Of a stretch of 64,000 nucleotides of DNA, positions 23,685-35,939 are shown one piece after another (position 1 is the first letter of the stretch; each line of letters starts with the position of its first letter). The DNA is from Papaver somniferum (lineage: Eukaryota > Streptophyta > Magnoliopsida > Ranunculales > Papaveraceae). A program made the position numbers and the translations under genes. A model generated the notes under the pieces. It was given only the letters and a program-made list of their open reading frames with translations, did not search any database and was not told the origin of the DNA. The stretch spans positions 15,008,360 to 15,072,359 of the forward strand of contig NC_039368.1 of NCBI RefSeq assembly GCF_003573695.1. The letters are read 5' to 3'.

Positions 23685-26600
23685 AATACAAACGATGAGA
23701 CGAACATGTTTGTGACTACTTTTTATCTTGCCTCTCGGAGATTAAATCTCAAGAAAATCTTAGAGAATATAATACTCAATATGATAGAAAATAGCAAGAT
23801 CAGAACATGGAACTACATGGAAATAGTTGGGTCTGGCTTCACCATCCCAATGAAGTCTTCAAGTCGTTAACCTACAGGGTTTTGGAAAAACTTAAGGTTA
23901 AAGGAGAATCGACTCTAGTCACAACTAGTATCACACATGAGGTGTTGGGATTAGGTTTCCAAGTTGCTAGAGTTCTCCATTATATAGTCTTATAATCAGG
24001 GTTTGCAATCAATGTTACCTTGGTAACAAAACATTCAATATTCACCGTCAGATGAAAACCTGATTAGACTCAAGCTAATATCTTTCAACTGTTAGATCGA
24101 ACATAGCTTGTTACACACAAACGAAAAGTAACTTCATTTAGATATGAGTAATTGTACCTAAAATGGTACACCTTGTTGGCTCAATAATAGTTAACCGAAG
24201 TTAGCCATATGAGCACTTTCATATCAACCTTATTCATCTTAACCATAACTAGTTCAAATGACTCAAATGAAACTAGTTCTTGAGTTGTTCAATTGTTTAT
24301 ATTCTCATAGAAGTAACCAAGACAAAATTGAAGCAAAATCGATTTTGATTGACTCGAATCAATTCATGAACATTATAACCACGATTTTTAAAAGATTGCA
24401 TTTCTTAATATACAAATGTATGAGTTCATGAACAAACCGATTTTAGAACATAACCTACTCATGTATGCAAACGGGTACGCATACCTAAGTGGACGGACTA
24501 AGTTTGGGTTCGCCAGTATGTGAAGGGGTACGCATACCATCCAAACTCAGTTGAATTTCCGGACATGAACTTTACGCCAGTAAAAATACGGGTATGCATA
24601 CTAAGTTCCCGGACTTTCATTAACCAACCAGTACGTGTACAGGTATGCATACTATGGTTCATGGACTTAGAATAACTTGCAACAGTTAGCATACAAGTAC
24701 GCATACTTTGTTATATGTAATCATGGTTAATAGTTCTAAACTCTCATTCCAATCATTGAAACATTCTTAGAAGACGACATTATGTTAGAGCATAGATCGG
24801 TTGAACCCACCAAGCATTGGTATGTCAAGTTTGGTTTTCATATTTTGGTGAGCCAAAACTCATTTAAAGAGTCGCTTGATTATGTACTAGAGTCAACTTC
24901 GTATAGGTTAGATTGAAAGTATTAGGACATGAGACATTACAAGTATTGCAAAGAGTTGAAGAAGTGAAGAAGTAAGGAGCTACTATGATAACATCATCCT
25001 TCCACTTGAGGTTAGTGATATTTGACTTGAACTATTTCATTCCTTAACGTATCTTTCAAGTCGTGCGTATTGAAAACATAACTGCGAATCAAGAATGATT
25101 ATACTCTAGTTAGACGTAGTATTAAGGAATTCAATACGAGGTGTATTGCTTAACCATTAAACTTTGTATATAAGACAACGACATAATCGTTTGAATGCTA
25201 TTGTGATTATGTATGGGTATATGGTGAAGATCATCCTAGGAAACAATGTTTTACATTTGTTTAAAAGAAGTAAATTTATGAACTTGTTTTGTGAATCGAA
25301 AAGGAAATCGCTAGGCAGTATTGGTATTGTTATTCATTGTATATCTTTTAAACTACCAATATGTGTGATTAGTATAACCGCTCATGACTTGTTTATGTTC
25401 TTGGTAAAACTATTCACAAAGGCCTGACTTTTGTATTGGTATGACTTTTATTAGTGAAACCGATCTTAAGTAATCACCTGAGATGGTATGATCGATTTAG
25501 TGTTATTGGTATGACCAACTCTAGGAAAAGGGGAACCGATCATATGAAGAGGTGCAAACGATCACAAAAGGGGAATCGATCCTTGTAAGAGGTACAACAC
25601 ATTTCTAGTAGATGGGGGAACCGATCCTATGAACATGTGCAACAAGTTTTTAGTGAAAGGGGAACCGATCCTATGGACATGTGCATCAAATACAAGTAGT
25701 TACCGTAAGTATGTGGGGAACCGATCCTAGTACCTAGTCAACCGAATTTTTGGAAAGCTAGTGTGACTATGCATAACACTCACACGAGGGTAGAACCGAA
25801 ACTTGTTTTGGTAGAACCGTGAAACCCATGATTTTTGATTGAGTGTTCTTAATCAATCACATAGTTCTTGAAAGTCAGATGAACCAATTCTAAACTTATT
25901 TGTAAGTGTGGAAAATCGGTTTCAAGATTGCAAGTATGAAAGAGGACTTACAAAGTAAGGATGTCGATATACTTTTAACATGTGCAGTAACGCTTATATT
26001 TTATTGTTCAAAGATATTCCTTAATAGCTAAAGGAAGAAAATCCCGGATCAAAAAATAAGTTGAGAATCTTTTAATTAAGGTTTTTAATTTTATTTTTGG
26101 AAAATGAAAATTAGTAATGTGCTTTTGCTAGTTGGAGATTTTCTAAGATATTTTTGGTCATTATTTGGGCAAAGCATTTCCAGGAATTATGGAAACCGAA
26201 TCTGGAATATATTGCATATCTTGAGAATATTTTCGGTTTTGGAAATTCCTTGGTTTATAAATACCAAAGTTTGCATTTATATCAAACTAATCCTCAGAGC
26301 CAGCAAAACTACCTCAGTTGTGTTGTTACTGGTGGAGCCGCCTATTCGGAGAAGAAAGTAACCTAATTAGGCGAAATCTCTTACGGCCGCTCGGTTTAAA
26401 GACTTCTTTGGGATTGAAAAGCTCTATTAGTACCATTGGTGGGAAACTAGATAATTGCGGTTTATCTTTTGTTTTCACTTGATTTGATTGACTAACGGTG
26501 GTTGAACTTTGATTGCACCTAGTTTGTTTATGCTTGAGAATCTTCTCTTCTGATATAAGATTCACTCAAACTAGATCGAAGTTTCGACGGGGATCTTTAT

Positions 26601-26921
26601 ATTGTTTGTAAATATAAAGACGTCTTGTGATAATCCATTGTTAACAGACTCCGTTCTGTGCGTGATTGATTATAAGAGATCAATTTGATTGTGTGCAGAT
26701 GTTTATTGAAGATCTAAGAATATTTGAAGACAAAGAAGACTTTGAAGATTTCTGATTTGGGTTCATAATCTTTGGTGTGCACAATACTTGTTTTGATAAA
26801 AGACGATCCAACTATAATCGGTTTATTCTTGTGGTAGATTGGATTGATTAGTTGTGTAGATCGGCATCAAGACAATTATTTGTGATTAAAAGTACTGATT
26901 GAAAAATCTTAACGACAACAA
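23685..26921. repeat. Array unit 4
   Basis: M segment 23685-24782, then P segment from 24783. It shares some variants with the first M segment (for example GCCTCTCGG near 23731) rather than with units 2-3. Confidence 0.85.
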
Positions 26922-29900
26922 AATACAAACTATGAGACGAAGATGTTTGTGACTACTTTTTATCTTGCCTATCGGAGATTAAATCTCGAGAAAATCTTAA
27001 AGAATATAATACTCAATACGATAGAAAACAGCAAGATCAGAACATGCAACTACAGAGAAATAGTTGAGTCTGGCTTCACCATCCCAATGAAGTCTTCAAG
27101 TTGTTAACCTACAGGGTTTTGGAAAAACCTAAGGTTAAAGGAAAATCGACTCTAGTCGCAAGTAGTATCACACATGAGGTGTTGGGATTAGGTTTCCCAG
27201 TTGCTAGAGTTCTCCTTTATATAGTCTTCAAATCAGGGTTTGCAATCAATGTTACATTGTTAAAAAAGCATTCAATATTCACCGTTATTTGAAAACCTGA
27301 ATAGACTCAAGCTAATATCTTTCAACTGTTAGATCGAATATAGCTTGTTACACACAAACGAAAAGTAACTTCATTTAGATATGAGTAACTGTACGTAAAC
27401 GTGTACACCTTGTTGGCTCAATAATAGTTAACCTAAGTTAGCCATATGAGCACTTTCATATAAACCTTGTTCATCTTAACCATAACTAGTTCAAATGACT
27501 CAAATGAAACTAGTTCTAGAGTTGTTCAATTGTTTATATTCTCATAGAAGTATCCAAGACACAATTGAAGCAAAATCGATTTTGATTCACTCGAATCAAT
27601 TCATGAACATTATAGCCACGGGTTTTAAAAGATTGCATTCCTTAATATACAAATGTATGAGTTCATGAACAAACCGATTTTAGAACATAAACTACTCTTG
27701 TATGCAAACGGTTACGCATACCTAAGTGGACGGACTAAGTTTGGGTTCGCCAGTATAGGAAGGGGTACGCATACCTTCCAAACTCAGTTGAATTTCCGGA
27801 CATGAACTTTACGCCAGTACACATACGTGTATGCATACTAAGTTCCCAGATTTTCATTAACCAACCAGTATGCATACGGGTATGCATACTATGGTTCATG
27901 GACTTAGAATAACTTGCAACGGTTGGCATACAAGTACGCATACTGTGCTATATCTAATCATGGTTAATAGTTCTAAACTCCCATTCTAATCATTGAAACA
28001 TTTTTAGAAGACGACATTATGTAAGAGCATAGCTCGGTTGAACCCACCAAGCGTTGGTATGTCAAGTTTGGTTGTCATATTTTAGTGAGCGAAAACTCAT
28101 TTAAAGAGTCGCTTGATTATGTACTAGAGTCAACTTCGTATAGGTTAGCTTGAAAGTATTAGGATATGAGACACTACAAGTATTGCGAAGACTTGAAGAA
28201 GTGAAGAAGTAAGGAGCTACAACGATAACATCATCCTTCCACTTGAGGTTAGTGATATTTGACTTGAACTATTTCATTCCCTTACGTATCTTTCAAGTCA
28301 TGCGTATTGAAAACAACTGTGAAGAATGAATGATTATACTCTAGTTAGACATAGTATTAAGGAATACAATACAAGGTTTATTGCTTAACCATTAAACTTT
28401 GTATATAAGACATCGACATAATCGTTTGAATGCTATTGTGATTATGTATGGGTATAAGGTGAAGATCATCCTAGGAAATAATTTTTTACATTTTTTAATA
28501 CAAGTAAATTTATGAACTTGTTTTGTGAATCGAAAGGCAAATCGCTAGGCATTATTGGTATTGTTATTCATTACATATCTTTTGAACTACCAATATGTGT
28601 GATTAGTATAATCGCTCATGACTTGTTTATGTTCTTGGTAAAACTATTCACAAAGGCCTGACTTTTGTGTTGGTATGACTTTTATTAGTGAAAGCGATCT
28701 TAAGTAATCACCTGAGATGGTATGATCGATTTAATGTTATTGGTATGACAAACTCTAGGCAAAGGGGAACCGATCCTATGAAGAGGTGAAACCGATCACA
28801 AAAGGGGAATTGATCCTTGTAAGAGGTGCAACACGTTTTTAGTAGATGGGGGAACCGATCCTATGAACATGTGCAACAAGTTTTTAGTGAAAGGGTATCC
28901 GATCCTATGGACATGTGCAGAAAATACAAGTAGTTACCATAAGTATGTGGGGAACTAATCCTAGTACCTAGTCAACCTAATTTTTGGAAAGCTAGTGTGA
29001 CTATGCGGAGGACTCACATGGAGGTAGAACCGAAACTTGTTTTGGTAGAACCGTGAAACCCATGATTTTTGATTGAGTGTTCTTAATCAATCACGTAGTT
29101 CTTGAAAGTCGGATGAACTAATTCTAAACTTGTTTGTAAGTGTGGAAAATCGGTTTCAAGATTGTAAGTATGAAAGAGGACTTAAAAAGTAAGGATGTCG
29201 ACATACTTTGAACATGTGCAGTAACGCTTATCTTTTATTGTTCAAAGATATTTCTTAATAGCTAAAGGAAGAAAATCCCGGATCTAAAAATAAGTTGAGA
29301 ATCTTTTAATTAAGGTTTTTAATTTTATTTTTGGAAAATGAAAATTAGTAATGTGCATTTGCTAGTTGGAGATTTTCTAAGAGATTTTTGGTCATTATTT
29401 GAGCAAAGCATTTCCTGGAATTATGGAAACCGAATCTGGAATATATTGCATATATTGAGAATATTTAGGGTTTTGGAAATTCCTTGGTGTCCAAACTTAC
29501 TTGGTCTATAAATACCAAAGTTTGTATTTCTAGCAAACTAATCCTCAGAGCCAGCAAAACTACCTCAGTTGTGTTGTTACTGGTGGAGCCGCCTATTCGG
29601 AGAGGAAAGTAACCTAATTAGGAGAAATCTCTTACGGCCGCTCGGTTTAAATAATTCTTTGGGATTGAGAAGCTCTATTAGTACCATTGGTGGGAAACTA
29701 GATAATTGCGGTTTATCTTTTGTTTTCGATTGATTTGATTGACTAACGGTGGTTGAACTTTGATTGCACCTAGTTTGTTTATGCTTGAGAATCTTCTCTT
29801 ATGATATAATATTCACTCAAACTAGATCGAAGTTTCGACGGGGATCTTTATACTTTTTGTAAATCTAAAGACGTCTTGTGATAATCCATTGTTAACAGAC

Positions 29901-30839
29901 TCCGTTCTGTGCGTGATTGACACAAGAGATCAAGTTGATTGTGTGCAGGTGTTTATTGAAGATCTAAGAAGATTTGAAGACAAAGAAGACTTTGAAGATT
30001 TCTGAGTTTGGTTCATAATCTTTGGTGTGCACAATACTTGTTTCGATAAAAGAGGATCCAACTATAACCGGTATATCCTTGTGGTAGATTGGATTGATTA
30101 GTTGTGTAGATCGGCATCAATACAATTGTTTGTGATTAAAAGTATTGATTGCAAAATCTTAAGAACTACTTTGATAGTTGTTGATAAGATAGATTTAAGA
30201 ACCTGACAAATGAGTTTATTGAGATAAACACAAGAGACTTTTATCGAACCCACATCCCTTGGTTGAAAAGAGTTGATACCGAACAAATTTGTTGTTCCTT
30301 TACTGTTTGGAATACGAACCAAAAGGAATTATTCCAAGTACGTGACTTATTTATAAGTTGGAGGCGTGGGAATACAGATGGAACTAGGTGAACTATAGGT
30401 TTAGTTGCTTGGTCTTAACTATACGAAGTTTGTTTGATTTTGTATAGCGGCTTAATCCTGAGAGTATTCAATTCTGGACAAGGTCCAGGGGTTTTTCTGC
30501 ATTTGCGGTTTCCTCGTTAACAAAATCTTGTTGTGTCATTTACTTTTATTTTCCATAATTATAATTGTTGTTATTATAATTTAAAGTAAATTACACAAAT
30601 TTTAATTTCTATTTACTTGATAGTAATAGTATTCTGTTTGGTTAAGTCTGAACCTTTTATCAAGTAAACATACTTCGTTGTTGTATTGTCTCGATCTCGT
30701 ATCCATAGACGATCACACGAAGTATGAACCGATTTGTTGCATTGTCTCGACTCAGTGTATAGACAATCACTTTCGGAGAAAGGACTTATAGGTGGAAAAG
30801 TTTTAGATTGAGGTATATTTGGGTACCCTCATCTTTTCA
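26922..30839. repeat. Array unit 5 with complete P LTR
   Basis: M segment 26922-28019 is followed by the only P copy that continues into the P 3' end (30166-30839). It ends ..CTTTTCA with CAATA (30840-30844) as the right TSD. It contains the GCATTTGCGGTTTCCTCG block at about 30500, also present in M LTRs. It is the most diverged unit. Confidence 0.85.
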
Positions 30840-31406
30840 CAATAGCTGTCTCACACAAACCATTAGCTTCAAAGCGATTTTCAAGTGATCGAATGATCAA
30901 TACGAAATATTCCGAGTCTACATCAAATGACCGTCTCACACAAATCATGTAAGATGTTACCAGGCGATTTTCACATGATCCTATTTTGGCTTTCGTCAAG
31001 AATATAAGATGAACTTGGTTAAAGAGAAAGCTTACCAACACATATTTCGACAAATATGTAAACGAGTTAAACTCAGCTCGAAATACCAAATGTGTATAAT
31101 CGAAGTCTATATAGCTATACGACTTTTGTCACAAAATGGAGATAGAGTAGATAGACTTTTGAGTGATAGATGAGTTCAAGTCTCCACATACCTTTTGTTG
31201 ATGGAGTTCCACAAGCTCCCCTTAGTAGTTTTTCGTCTTCAATCAATGAACGTTGTGAATTCTAATGCTCAACTACACTTTTTATCTTAATACGAGACTT
31301 AGCTATAAGTAGACTAGGATTCAAGACTTATAGTTTTGGAAACTAAACTTGACAAACTAGCTTGAGATAGCAATGCTTGCGAGTTCGACCGAGAAGTGCT
31401 CTAAAA

Positions 31407-31425
31407 ATATCCCCCTTTTCAATTT
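31407..31425 (-). promoter_or_regulatory. Polypurine tract of M element
   Basis: On the minus strand, TTGAAAAGGGGGATAT directly precedes the 3' LTR, as needed for plus-strand priming. Confidence 0.8.
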
Positions 31426-32729
31426 TAGTGACAGAACTATCAATACATATGATTACAAAATAAATAAACTTTGTAGCTTCTCATCAAAATGCTTGATTTC
31501 CTTGGTTCTTCAATATTACTCGAAATCTTCGTCACTTCCAAGTACTCCGGTGATTCTGAACGTGTTCAACTCAGCATCATAGTTGTTGAAGATTCGTAGC
31601 TATAACAATGACAAAACAGTAGCTCTCAATCTTTGTCATATAGTGTCATAGTATTATTACACAGCATCAAAGTCCAATTGTATCAGAACTTTGAAAACAA
31701 TACTATGGTGATATGTATCACTCACCCTTAGTCAATACTTCATCTCACATGCAAACCACTCCCCCTTACATAATGATCCGTAAACCATATGTATTTGTAG
31801 TGTGAACGACACATTAATTCTCCCCCTTTTTATCAATATAAATTGGCAAAGGTACGAAAACGAGTGGGATCATAATGAAATTCTCATAGAGATACTTCAT
31901 GACTAAAAGAAAACACATCAACTTTGTTTCGATGATTTCACACAGTCGAAACTTAGTGTATTCATCAAGAAATTTATAAAGATACAAGAAAACTCTTACA
32001 ATATTCCACAACCGCACTCCCCCATAAAGATTTGGAAATTAAGCAAAAGTTCAATTAAGAACTCCCCCCCATAAAATGTCATTCCTGAAAGAACAACAAG
32101 AGCGACCTTACTTTTACAAGAAAAGAAGGATTTCTTTGGACATTAACAAAATACATGAGACATGAATTTGTATCCAGAAAACTCAATTAAATTAACCACA
32201 ACAGAACCCATGATTAGTTATTCATAAATGGTCAACATAAGAAAACTTATGGAGCCGCATAGTACTTTCACATAGAAGTGGATCATGGAAAGATCAATAT
32301 TGCGGAATATTCAAAGATTCATTCTATTTTTCATCAATATATGCATAAAGACATATAATAGACTTAATCTTTGCAACCAAAAGTTCATCCTATCTTCCCT
32401 CAATATTTGCATAATAACATAATAGGCTTAACTTTTGACATATATGGGACAATCATAGGTCACGGACGCAAACACACATATCCCGTAAAAAAATTTGCAA
32501 TATGTAAAACCAATAAAGATTAATACTGCAAAATCATCTTCCAAATAAACTTTAGAATTTAAATAAATAAATTTAAAAACATTGCAAGATGAAAATCGTT
32601 GGTAATAGCTATGGCCTATGTATACTCACAATAATTGCTATTCCAAAACCCTAGTTATCCTTCTTAAAACACAAGAATATATTCTCATAAGAAGTTTCCT
32701 AGATAAAATAAAGTAGGAAATACCAATTA
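31426..32729 (-). other. Non-coding 3' interior of M element
   Basis: AT-rich sequence with many stops on both strands. I find no RT, RNase H or integrase motif. Poly-C runs such as ACTCCCCCTTA recur (31759, 31820, 32015, 32063); on the element strand they read as purine-rich GGGGGA tracts. Confidence 0.6.
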
Positions 32730-33840
32730 GTCCTAGAAATAATATATTAGAGTGAGTTTGGTCCAGTTGACCTAGTCAACTGTCTTTTTGGTCCTTTTAT
32801 TAAATATAGATATTACTGTTTGGTCCTAGAAATTATAGTTTGGTCCTAGGGTGACGTATGGATGATGTAATTGCTATTTTGTAGTGGCATAAATACCCTT
32901 TTGGGACCACATATATACAAAAACTCAATAGAAAATATCTCATTATCGGATTTACTTTCTCTGTCCTCTCTATTTTCAGATCTAGTTTCTTTCCTCTCCA
33001 TTTTCTTTTTCTGTTGCTGCAAGAAACGATGAAGATTTGTGTTTTTTCTCTAAGGCTTTGGTTTGCAGAAATGATGAAGACGATGTGCAGAGATGATAAA
33101 GAAGATGAATTATATAAATATTATGAAAACGACGAAGATGAAAATGCTTTTTTGCTACTGTTTTTGATGTTTTCTGCTGGTGTTAAAGACGAAGATGATG
33201 ATCTTTTGTTTGCTGCTCGTGTTGAAGATCTCGAGTATTGATGTTTTTTGTGTTAATGGTGATTTCTGTTTGTTGCTCGTGTTGAAGATCTTGATTTTGA
33301 TGTTTGCTGCTCGTGTTAAAGATGAAGATCTGTTGATGTTGAAGATGATGATGTTTGGTGCTTCTGTTAAAAGAATGAACTCTGTTTTTGTCATAATAAT
33401 CAATTTTTTTGTTTTCTTTATTTTACAGAATGAACTTTATTTTCATATGTCATTTAGTTTGGTTTCATTTTACAGAATGAACTCCGTAGTTCATCAGACA
33501 GAATGCACTACTACAAAAAATAAGTAGAAATTGTTAGGTTTTATTAGGTGTTCATTTGAAAGAATGAACTCCAGAGTTCATTAGACAAAATGAACTGCTA
33601 CAAAAAACAAATAAATAGAATTTTTTAGGTTTTTATTAGGTGTTCATTTGAAGGAATGGACTCCGGAGTTTATCATACAAAATGAACCGCTACAAAAAAT
33701 AAGTAGAAATTAACATGGAAGGGTACTTTGGTCCATTTAATATTTTTAAATAATTATGGACCAAATGAAAAAGGTGATTTCTGAAAGGACTAAACAGACT
33801 TGGGACCACCTAAAAAGGACCAAACAATATTTTCCCCTAA
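32730..33840. repeat. Unclassified ~1.1-kb repeat-rich block inside M element
   Basis: Bounded by TTTGGTCC motifs on the left (32757, 32787, 32818) and GGACCAAA motifs on the right (33750, 33820), in inverted arrangement. Inside are imperfect copies of TTTGCTGCTCGTGTTGAAGA (33160-33330) and three ~80-bp repeats (33470-33720). It looks like a separate insertion, but I cannot define termini or a TSD. Confidence 0.45.
33470..33720. repeat. Three imperfect ~80-bp tandem repeats
   Basis: Each copy holds GAATGAACTCCAGAGTTCAT, itself partly palindromic (GAACTCCAGAGTTC), then AAATGAACTGCTACAAAAAA. Copies begin near 33476, 33560 and 33648. Confidence 0.75.
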
Positions 33841-35010
33841 AATAAAAATCAAGTTTCTTTGATAACATCATCCCTTTGAAATGGTCCATCATAAAAGGTA
33901 TCACTCATATCCTTGATTCTTTTGACCGTAGAGACTCCATGTTCATAAGTTAGAACATTAACTTTCCGATCAGCAATGCGGCCAACATGCCTAGCTTTGA
34001 CACAGTCCATGATGAGTTTCTTCTAATTCCTGATCAAGATCTTTTGATTATCAAGGATTTTGGTCTGACCATCAATAATTTGATTTATTTGCAGTTGAAG
34101 ATTTGAAAATTCGACCCTAGAGTCATTCTGAAAAAAAATTAAATCCTTGACAGATTCTTCAATCCAGGAGTTGTACTCTTTCCTTTCAATCATCTTTTTC
34201 AAAAAAAAAGTTCTTGAACAGAATCGCATCATTTAATGTCTTCTTCCATCTCAAGATTCACAACTTCTTGAGGTCTTGAGGAGTTTTCCATTTTTTTAGG
34301 GAAGGAAAAAACAATATATGTTTACGAACAAGAGACGAACACCCTTGTTATGGAAACCCTAAAACTCTCAAGAAAGATACCGACGTTCGTGGACTACATG
34401 TGAAGGGATAATGGATCAGAAAATATCCAATAAAAAAGGAAATACTCTCTGTTTTCAGATATCTCTTACTTCCATGGCTCAATAATTAAAAGAATTAATC
34501 AGAGCATAAGGAAGAGATACACTAGTTACAAGGAGTCAACAAATGACTCAACCTTCACAAAAGGTGAAAACAGCTAAATCAAACACAAGACAAATGGTAA
34601 CCTACAGTAGACTTGAGCATCTCGCAAATGTCATCCTTGCAACTCTCAAGTTAGATACAAGGATGAAATTACCTAGAACTAGGTAACAAAGTGAGATGTA
34701 ATCCCACCATGAGTATTAAGAGATGAGTTGTAAATACCACTAAGAGTTTGAACCTAGTATTCCTTACCTTCCTTTAGCTATTTCTTATTCCAGAGGAATC
34801 CTAGATAACCTTTTTAGAAAATCCATCAGAGGAATTTTTCTGAGGATTAAGTCTAGGACCTCTAGAAATCGGTTCCAGAGGATTATAAGAGAGATATCTC
34901 CACATTCTAGACTTAGATCTACCACACTTATTCTTATAAACACTAGGAATGTGCATTTTTGTGGTGTAAGAATTTGCACCATAAGGAGAAACACGCTTCA
35001 TGTAGAGATT
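33841..35010 (-). pseudogene. M element interior after gag, degraded
   Basis: Short minus-strand reading frames remain. One is Lys/Asn/Gln-rich with coiled-coil character (34232 to 34023, QLQINQIIDGQTKILDNQ). Another just after the zinc knuckle is basic (35001 to 34801). No polymerase motif is seen. Either pol was deleted long ago or this family never carried it. Confidence 0.5.
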
Positions 35011-35925
35011 TCAAGATGAGTGACCATTGAAGTCCCTTTTATGAGAGTTCTGGTTTTCTGCAGGAAGGTAATCCATTGTAGATGTCGTCAGACAATTTAC
35101 TCTGTCGACTGTAAAAAGAAGTAGATTTTGAAGATCAAAAATATGTTTCTTTTTAGCAAAACAATGTTGAATGTAGTGATTCTTTTTCCCACATAAAGAA
35201 CAGGTTTGTGGAAGAGAAACATCGGAAGGGACCTGTTTTAAGTTCATAGCCCTATTAGAGGACTGCAAGTTATGTAAACAATTCTTAGCAGGAACTTCCT
35301 TTGGAGAATTTTTCTTCGTGTACTGTAATTCTGCCTAAAAATGAGATTTGCACTGTTCCTGGGCTAGAAGAAAGGAAGAAACCAATTTCTCTTTTTGAAC
35401 ACGAAAGTTGTTCAGATCAGATGAACGAGTCTCGATCAAACGTTTTTCTCTAATTGAATCTTCTTTAACAATATCTTCAAGAGTACTAATCTTTTCACGC
35501 TGTAGAGTAGTTTCTTGAAAAAAAATTTCAATATTGTTAGAGAAGGACTCAACTATGTTATAGAGTTCCTGTTCTCGACCAAGAGACTTCCCAAGCTCAT
35601 CAATAAGCTGATCATGTTTTTATTCAAGAACCTTTATCTTAGCTCCTTGAAACTCAATAATCTCAACAGATTTTTTTTGAGTTCTGGTGAGTTCCATTTC
35701 AGCTTCAGACATGGTGTTAAATGTCACATCAGAGGGAAACAAATTCTTACCTCGGGATTCAGAAGAATCAGCAAAGGAGTTATCCTTGGAGGTAATCCCA
35801 AGACATTTAGCATAATTAAAACTTTTGGAACTCATTTCTATGTGCACGAGTTTGAGATAGACAACTATCCAGACAAATCAGATTTCCACAAACACAGTCT
35901 TCTGAGGTCTTAAATGTGTTTGCCT
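35011..35925 (-). pseudogene. Copia-type gag remnant with zinc knuckle
   Basis: On the minus strand a Glu/Lys/Leu-rich coiled-coil stretch (from about 35850 down to 35350) leads to a CCHC zinc knuckle, CSLCGKKNHYIQHC, in the frame 35268-35011. This is the C-X2-C-X4-H-X4-C pattern that binds nucleic acid in retroelement Gag. At least two in-frame stops interrupt the coiled-coil part (near 35618 and 35337). It lies just inside the PBS, where gag is expected. Confidence 0.8.
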
Positions 35926-35939
35926 GCTTTGATACCAAT
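35926..35939 (-). promoter_or_regulatory. Primer binding site of M element
   Basis: On the minus strand ATTGGTATCAAAGC follows the LTR end directly. It resembles the initiator tRNA-Met complement TGGTATCAGAGC used by plant Copia elements, with one difference. Confidence 0.8.

Larger units (their letters stand above)
14596..30165. repeat. Tandem array of ~3.24-kb chimeric M/P LTR units
   Basis: Each unit joins ~1.1 kb of M LTR (minus oriented) to ~2.1 kb of the 5' part of a P LTR (plus oriented). P starts at 15697, 18314, 21551, 24783 and 28020, giving spacings of 2617, 3237, 3232 and 3237. M segments begin near 14596, 17216, 20453, 23685 and 26922. The unit junction reads TTAACAACAACAAAATAC (for example 17203-17220), where a P LTR continuing into its own 3' part would read TTAAGAACTACTTTG (30158 on). 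Units 2 and 3 are almost identical; unit 5 is the most diverged. There is no gene; short ORFs recurring at each unit are by-products. Confidence 0.92.
13762..31406 (-). repeat. 3' LTR of M element, expanded by P insertion and tandem amplification
   Basis: Its low-coordinate end starts TGAAAAAGAGGGGGTCTAAC, like 35940. Its high-coordinate end is TGCTCTAAAA at 31397-31406, like TGCTCTAACA at 38381-38390. 13762-15691 matches 35940-37824 and 30845-31406 matches 37825-38390. Everything between belongs to the P LTR or to duplicated M/P DNA. A minus-strand TATATAAG box lies at about 14893-14900. Confidence 0.85.

Noticed and set aside
33014..33241. 75-codon Asp/Glu-rich ORF
   Set aside because: Its composition comes from GAAGATGAT-type short repeats; no domain and no gene context.
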